Below, piece by piece: positions 60,226 through 64,000 of a stretch of 64,000 nucleotides of DNA (the first letter of the stretch is position 1; the number at the start of each line of letters is the position of its first letter). A program made the translations under genes and the position numbers. The notes below the pieces were generated by a model. It saw nothing but the letters and a program-made list of their open reading frames with translations, was not told where the DNA came from and made no database searches. Origin of the DNA: Bacteroidota bacterium (lineage in GTDB: Bacteria > Bacteroidota > Bacteroidia > B-17B0 > Aurantibacillaceae); contig PLYA01000076.1 in NCBI GenBank assembly GCA_003153315.1, positions 62,001 to 126,000 on the forward strand, given 5' to 3'.

Positions 60226-63057
60226 ATGATTAAAAAAGTAACGTTTCTATTAGCGGCCTTACTATTAAATTTAAATTCCAACAAAATATTTGCTCAAGGA
60301 AACACTTGTGCCTCGGCTACTCCTTTTTGTAGTTCCGTTGGAACGCCCTTTTCATTCCCCAACACATATGGTGGTAATACCGCACCCGTTGGCCCGAGTT
60401 ATGGTTGTTTATGTTCACAGCCTAATCCCAGTTGGTTTTATCTTAAATCTTCTGCAGCAGGTGTTATGGCATTTACAATTAGTGAAGGTACTTCTGCCGG
60501 GGCAGGTAACTTAGATGCTGATTTTATAGCTTACGGGCCTTATACAAGCTCTGCTTTTCTTAACGTATGTAGTAATCTTACCGGAAGCTGTGGTGCATGT
60601 AGTACAAATCCTAACCCTACTTGTTCAGGAAATATTGCAGATTGCAGCTACAGTACTTCAGCTACTGAAAATATGACTTTGCACTCAACTTCTGCGGGGC
60701 AATACTATTTAGTTATGGTAACAAATTATGCTGGTACTGCAGGTATGATAACTGTAACGCAAACAAGTGGGCCCGGTACAAATTGTTCTTTATGTCCTAC
60801 ACTTACACTATCTGCTACTCCTGATACTGTTTGTTTAGGTTCTTCTACCACTTTATCTGTTACAGGAATGGGTGCAAACGGAACCTACACTTGGACAACG
60901 TCTGCGGGAACTGTATCTACCGGGACAAATACATCTATTGTTATTTCACCATCTGTTACAACAACTTATTCGGTAATCGGGACTGATAGTGCAAATGCCT
61001 GTTCAAGTATAAAAACTAAAACAGTTACTGTTTTATCTCACCCTGTGGTAAGTTATACTTTAACTGCATCTTCCACTCCACATTATTGGGATGCCGTTCC
61101 GGCTTATTCATCAAACGTTACCAACGCGAGGTGGTATTGGGGAGATGGTACTTATACTGTGGGGCTTTACCCAAGCCATACCTATGCTGCAGCAGGTACT
61201 TATAGTATTTGTGTTACTGCCTATTCTTCTTGTGGAGATTCTGCGGTGTCTTGCCAAAATGATGCGGTTTCTCGTTTGGCTAATAACAATAGCGTATTAA
61301 GCAGTATGGTTTATATTAATGTGGTAAGCAGCATTACCACTGCCACGGCAAGCCCAAGCACTATATGTGCAGGTGGCACAACTACCTTAACGGCAAGTGG
61401 GGCTACTACGTATAGTTGGTCTCCGGCAACCGGTTTAAGTGCTACCACGGGCAGTGTGGTTACTGCCAGCCCAACGGTTACTATTACGTATACGGTAGTG
61501 GGCACAACGGGTGCTTCAACCGTAAGCACGGCAGTAACGGTTAGTGTTAATCCTGTGCCTTCCTATAGTTTAGCGACTAATATTTTTACAATATGCAATG
61601 GTGGTTCTCAAACCTTTACGGTTAGTGGCGCAAGTACTTATACATGGTCACCTGCTACCACTTTAAATAACCCCAATACAGCTAACCCAACAGCCAGCCC
61701 AACTACCACTATGGTTTATAGTGTAACGGGTACAAATATGTTTGGTTGTACCAATGCAACACCTGCCACGGTAACGGTTAATGTGGTAGCTCCACCAAAC
61801 TTAACGGTAAGTTCAAGTTCTTATACTATATGTAATGGCAGTTCGCAAGGTCTTTCTGTTAGCGGTGCAAGTACTTATACCTGGTCGCCTGCAGCAAGTT
61901 TATCAAATCCGAATTCAGCTCATCCAACAGCCAGTCCAACCACCACAACTATATATACGGTTAGTGGCATAGCGGGTAGTTGTGCTCCAAGTGCGCCTGT
62001 TACGGTTACGGTAGTGGTTATCCCTTCTCCAACGGTAAGTGTTTCAGGTGGGGGGGCAAACTTTCAAACAGTGTGTGCGGGTGGTTTTGTATCTCCCATT
62101 AATTTTAGTGTAAGCCCTGCCGGCACTGTTTCTTGGGTAAATAGTGGTACGGCAATAGGTTTAGCTCCATCGGGTTCGGGTAATATTTCGGGGTTCGCTA
62201 CTCCAACAGTAAGTGTTCAAACAGTAGGGGTTATTACTGTAAACGCCACAGCTTCGGGCACAGGTTGTAATTCTACAAGCAATACAGATTTAACTTATAC
62301 CATAACTATTAATCCATTGCCATCGGTTACTCTTACAGCAAGCAATAATGGTATTTGCAGTGGTAATTGTGTTGCCCTTACTGAGGGTGTTACAGGGGGT
62401 ACACCTGCTTATACATATATATTGCAACCGGGAAATATTACCGTTCCAAATTATACAGTATGCCCTACTACTACAACAACCTATACCTATATTGTTACAG
62501 ATGCTAATAATTGTAGTTCAACCAGCATACTAACCGTAACCGTATTTCCCTTGCCAACCGTTACTTGCTCGGCAACACCTGATACTATATTGGCAGGCAA
62601 TTCTTCCGTATTAAATGCTTCTGTGTTTGGTGGTGTAGGACCTTACACGTATATATGGGCACCCGCAGCAACGTTAAGTGCTGTTACCGGAAATTCGGTA
62701 GTTGCAACTCCTATTGTTCCAACCTGTTATACTATTACTGTTATGGATGCAACTGGTTGTGAAAATATGTGCAGTATTTGTGTTCATATAAATAGCATAA
62801 CCGGCATGAATAAGCTGATAGGTAGTAATGATATTACTATTTACCCAAACCCTAACAACGGCAGTTTTGTTATAGAGCCAAACAGCGCAACAAAACAAAT
62901 TATGCAGGTGTATGATGTAAATGCTAAGCTAGTTTTAACTCAAACTATAAATGGTAAAACAAGTATTGATGCTAGTTCTTTAGGTGAAGGAGTTTATAAC
63001 ATCAGCATCTCAAGCAAAGAAGGAATAATAAATAAAAGAATAGTACTAGTTAAGTAA
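60226..63057 (+). CDS. Large Ig/PKD-like surface protein with T9SS type A sorting domain
   Basis: 943 residues from the ATG at 60226, where the signal peptide MIKKVTFLLAALLLNLNSNK begins. The N-terminal 180 residues are Cys-rich (CASATPFCSSVG, GSCGACSTNPNPTCSG) and resemble a secreted domain seen before PKD repeats. One PKD-like domain is visible (RWYWGDGTYTVGLYPSHTYA). About five Ig-like repeats follow, each with the pattern GASTYTWSPATxLSNPNxAxP and TxTYTVxGT. The last 72 residues (YPNPNNGSFVIEP to NKRIVLVK) are a third copy of the T9SS sorting cassette. Adhesin-like; no enzyme motif. Confidence 0.88.
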   Translation: MIKKVTFLLAALLLNLNSNKIFAQGNTCASATPFCSSVGTPFSFPNTYGGNTAPVGPSYGCLCSQPNPSWFYLKSSAAGVMAFTISEGTSAGAGNLDADFIAYGPYTSSAFLNVCSNLTGSCGACSTNPNPTCSGNIADCSYSTSATENMTLHSTSAGQYYLVMVTNYAGTAGMITVTQTSGPGTNCSLCPTLTLSATPDTVCLGSSTTLSVTGMGANGTYTWTTSAGTVSTGTNTSIVISPSVTTTYSVIGTDSANACSSIKTKTVTVLSHPVVSYTLTASSTPHYWDAVPAYSSNVTNARWYWGDGTYTVGLYPSHTYAAAGTYSICVTAYSSCGDSAVSCQNDAVSRLANNNSVLSSMVYINVVSSITTATASPSTICAGGTTTLTASGATTYSWSPATGLSATTGSVVTASPTVTITYTVVGTTGASTVSTAVTVSVNPVPSYSLATNIFTICNGGSQTFTVSGASTYTWSPATTLNNPNTANPTASPTTTMVYSVTGTNMFGCTNATPATVTVNVVAPPNLTVSSSSYTICNGSSQGLSVSGASTYTWSPAASLSNPNSAHPTASPTTTTIYTVSGIAGSCAPSAPVTVTVVVIPSPTVSVSGGGANFQTVCAGGFVSPINFSVSPAGTVSWVNSGTAIGLAPSGSGNISGFATPTVSVQTVGVITVNATASGTGCNSTSNTDLTYTITINPLPSVTLTASNNGICSGNCVALTEGVTGGTPAYTYILQPGNITVPNYTVCPTTTTTYTYIVTDANNCSSTSILTVTVFPLPTVTCSATPDTILAGNSSVLNASVFGGVGPYTYIWAPAATLSAVTGNSVVATPIVPTCYTITVMDATGCENMCSICVHINSITGMNKLIGSNDITIYPNPNNGSFVIEPNSATKQIMQVYDVNAKLVLTQTINGKTSIDASSLGEGVYNISISSKEGIINKRIVLVK
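62842..63057 (+). repeat. T9SS sorting-domain cassette, copy 3 of 3
   Basis: 216 nt, related to copies at 19046-19264 and 21145-21363 (shared CCTAACAACGG and TTTTGTTATAGAGCC), but clearly more divergent, with one codon missing. Confidence 0.75.
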
Positions 63058-63072
63058 ACAGAAACAAACAAC

Positions 63073-64000
63073 ATGAAAAAACTACTTACCCTCTTAGCCT
63101 TAGCGTTTTGTTTGAATGGGAAGGCACAGATTACAACTTTATTAAGCTTTAATGTTTCAGATGGGCAAGTTCCTTGGGGTTCTCTAGTTTCTGATGGTAC
63201 TTATTTATATGGGATGACATACGGCGGAGGATCAGGTTTATCCCCTTCATGTGGTAGTTATGGATGCGGAACTATATTTAGAATAAAACCCGATGGAAGC
63301 GGCGATACAGTACTTTTCAATTTTAATTTTGCAAACGGAGCAAATCCAATAGGTTCTCTTATTTATGACGGAACTTTTTTATATGGTATGACTTGGGATG
63401 GAGGATCTCATGGCGGCGGTGTTATTTTTAAAATAAAGCCAAATGGGACGGGCTTTGATACTTTAGGTTGTTTTGGCAATAATGGATTATTTGGATATAA
63501 ACCTGAAAGTGATTTGTATTACGACGGGACTTATTTATATGGAACAACCACTTCCAGTAATAGTTATGGAGGAAATATTTTTAAAATAAAAACGGACGGA
63601 ACAGGATTTACAAACCTTCATAATTTTATATATGAAGACATAAATGGGAGTTTTCCTGTTAGCTCGTTAATCTCGGATGGCACATATTTATATGGAACTA
63701 CATTATATGGAGGAGCAAGTCGCAATGGTACTGTATACAAAATAAAACCTGACGGAACAAGTTTTGCAAAAATATATGACTTTGCCGATTCAACTAATGG
63801 CCACAATCCAGGAGGCTCGTTATTATATGATGGAGCTTATTTATATGGAATGACAAGGATTGGCGGTATAAATAATAAAGGAGTTTTATTTAAAGTAAAA
63901 ACAGACGGAACCGGATTCTCAAAACTTATAGACTTTAATGGTACAAGTGGGTATTTCCCAAACTTCGGCTCTCTTATATCAGACGGCACATTTTTATATG
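63073..64000 (+). CDS. GloVer-repeat secreted protein (N-terminal part)
   Basis: At least 309 residues, open at the right edge. Signal peptide MKKLLTLLALAFCLNGKA. About six repeats of roughly 50 residues, each with GSLISDGTYLYGMTxxGG followed by GTIFKIKPDGTGF and a short F-x-FN stretch, the pattern of the choice-of-anchor tandem repeat GloVer (TIGR03803). They probably form a beta-propeller. It begins 15 bp after the stop of the preceding T9SS gene, so the two are probably cotranscribed. A T9SS sorting domain would be expected at its C-terminus, outside this window. Confidence 0.85.
   Translation, partial: MKKLLTLLALAFCLNGKAQITTLLSFNVSDGQVPWGSLVSDGTYLYGMTYGGGSGLSPSCGSYGCGTIFRIKPDGSGDTVLFNFNFANGANPIGSLIYDGTFLYGMTWDGGSHGGGVIFKIKPNGTGFDTLGCFGNNGLFGYKPESDLYYDGTYLYGTTTSSNSYGGNIFKIKTDGTGFTNLHNFIYEDINGSFPVSSLISDGTYLYGTTLYGGASRNGTVYKIKPDGTSFAKIYDFADSTNGHNPGGSLLYDGAYLYGMTRIGGINNKGVLFKVKTDGTGFSKLIDFNGTSGYFPNFGSLISDGTFLY

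Overview
The window looks like a chromosomal piece of an AT-rich member of the Bacteroidota, probably near Chitinophagales/Sphingobacteriia; no species can be named from the sequence. The reasons are: several proteins with type IX secretion (T9SS) C-terminal sorting domains of both type A and the gliding-associated type B; promoters of the Bacteroidota form TTG-N18..23-TAnnTTTG; almost no Shine-Dalgarno signals; bacillithiol synthesis (BshC); a DAHP synthase fused to a chorismate mutase; and DUF5689-type lipoproteins beside a TonB-dependent receptor. There are no phage, IS or CRISPR signatures, and no tRNA or rRNA was recognised.

Layout. 1-9 kb, mainly minus strand: the end of a YugP-like zinc peptidase, a DEAD-box helicase with a repetitive basic tail, a 1708-residue PKD-repeat cell-surface protein, and an RsmB-like rRNA methyltransferase. 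9-16 kb, plus strand: DAHP synthase/chorismate mutase, purH, then the cell-shape operon mreB-mreC-mreD-mrdA. 16.5-25 kb: an unknown protein, three T9SS cargo proteins and an orphan oligopeptide-binding lipoprotein. 25-36 kb: hpd, a CAP/OmpA-like envelope protein, mgtE, an amino-acid permease, trxA with a DUF58 gene, and an Ada-like repair gene divergent from bshC. 36-47.5 kb: a divergent secreted-nuclease/TonB receptor locus (EEP nuclease and beta-propeller on one side; TonB receptor, two DUF5689-type lipoproteins, an OB-fold T9SS protein and a phospholipase-D-type T9SS protein on the other). 47.5-60 kb: rnpB, an unknown protein, a GT39-like membrane glycosyltransferase, recA, a LysM transglycosylase, padR-pspC, pyrD, and dsbD with a small partner. 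60-64 kb: one T9SS surface protein and the start of a GloVer-repeat protein.

The most unusual feature is noncoding. Five intergenic regions (about 10.04-10.20, 16.15-16.38, 30.52-30.79, 48.69-49.23 and 59.74-60.06 kb) are tandem arrays with a strict 21-bp period. Their sequence is highly degenerate and the consensus differs between arrays, yet four of the five (8 to 26 units each) can be laid out without a single insertion or deletion; the fifth has a clean core of 11 units plus two more degenerate units upstream, one of which is offset by 1 bp. 21 bp is two turns of B-DNA, so spacing appears to be conserved more than sequence. No single open reading frame explains all of them.

A second theme is transcription. 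The rnpB promoter calibrates the start site at about 4 nt after the TAnnTTTG box. Several protein genes (the Ada-like gene, bshC, mgtE, pyrD) have their ATG only 4-7 nt after that box, which implies leaderless or nearly leaderless mRNAs.
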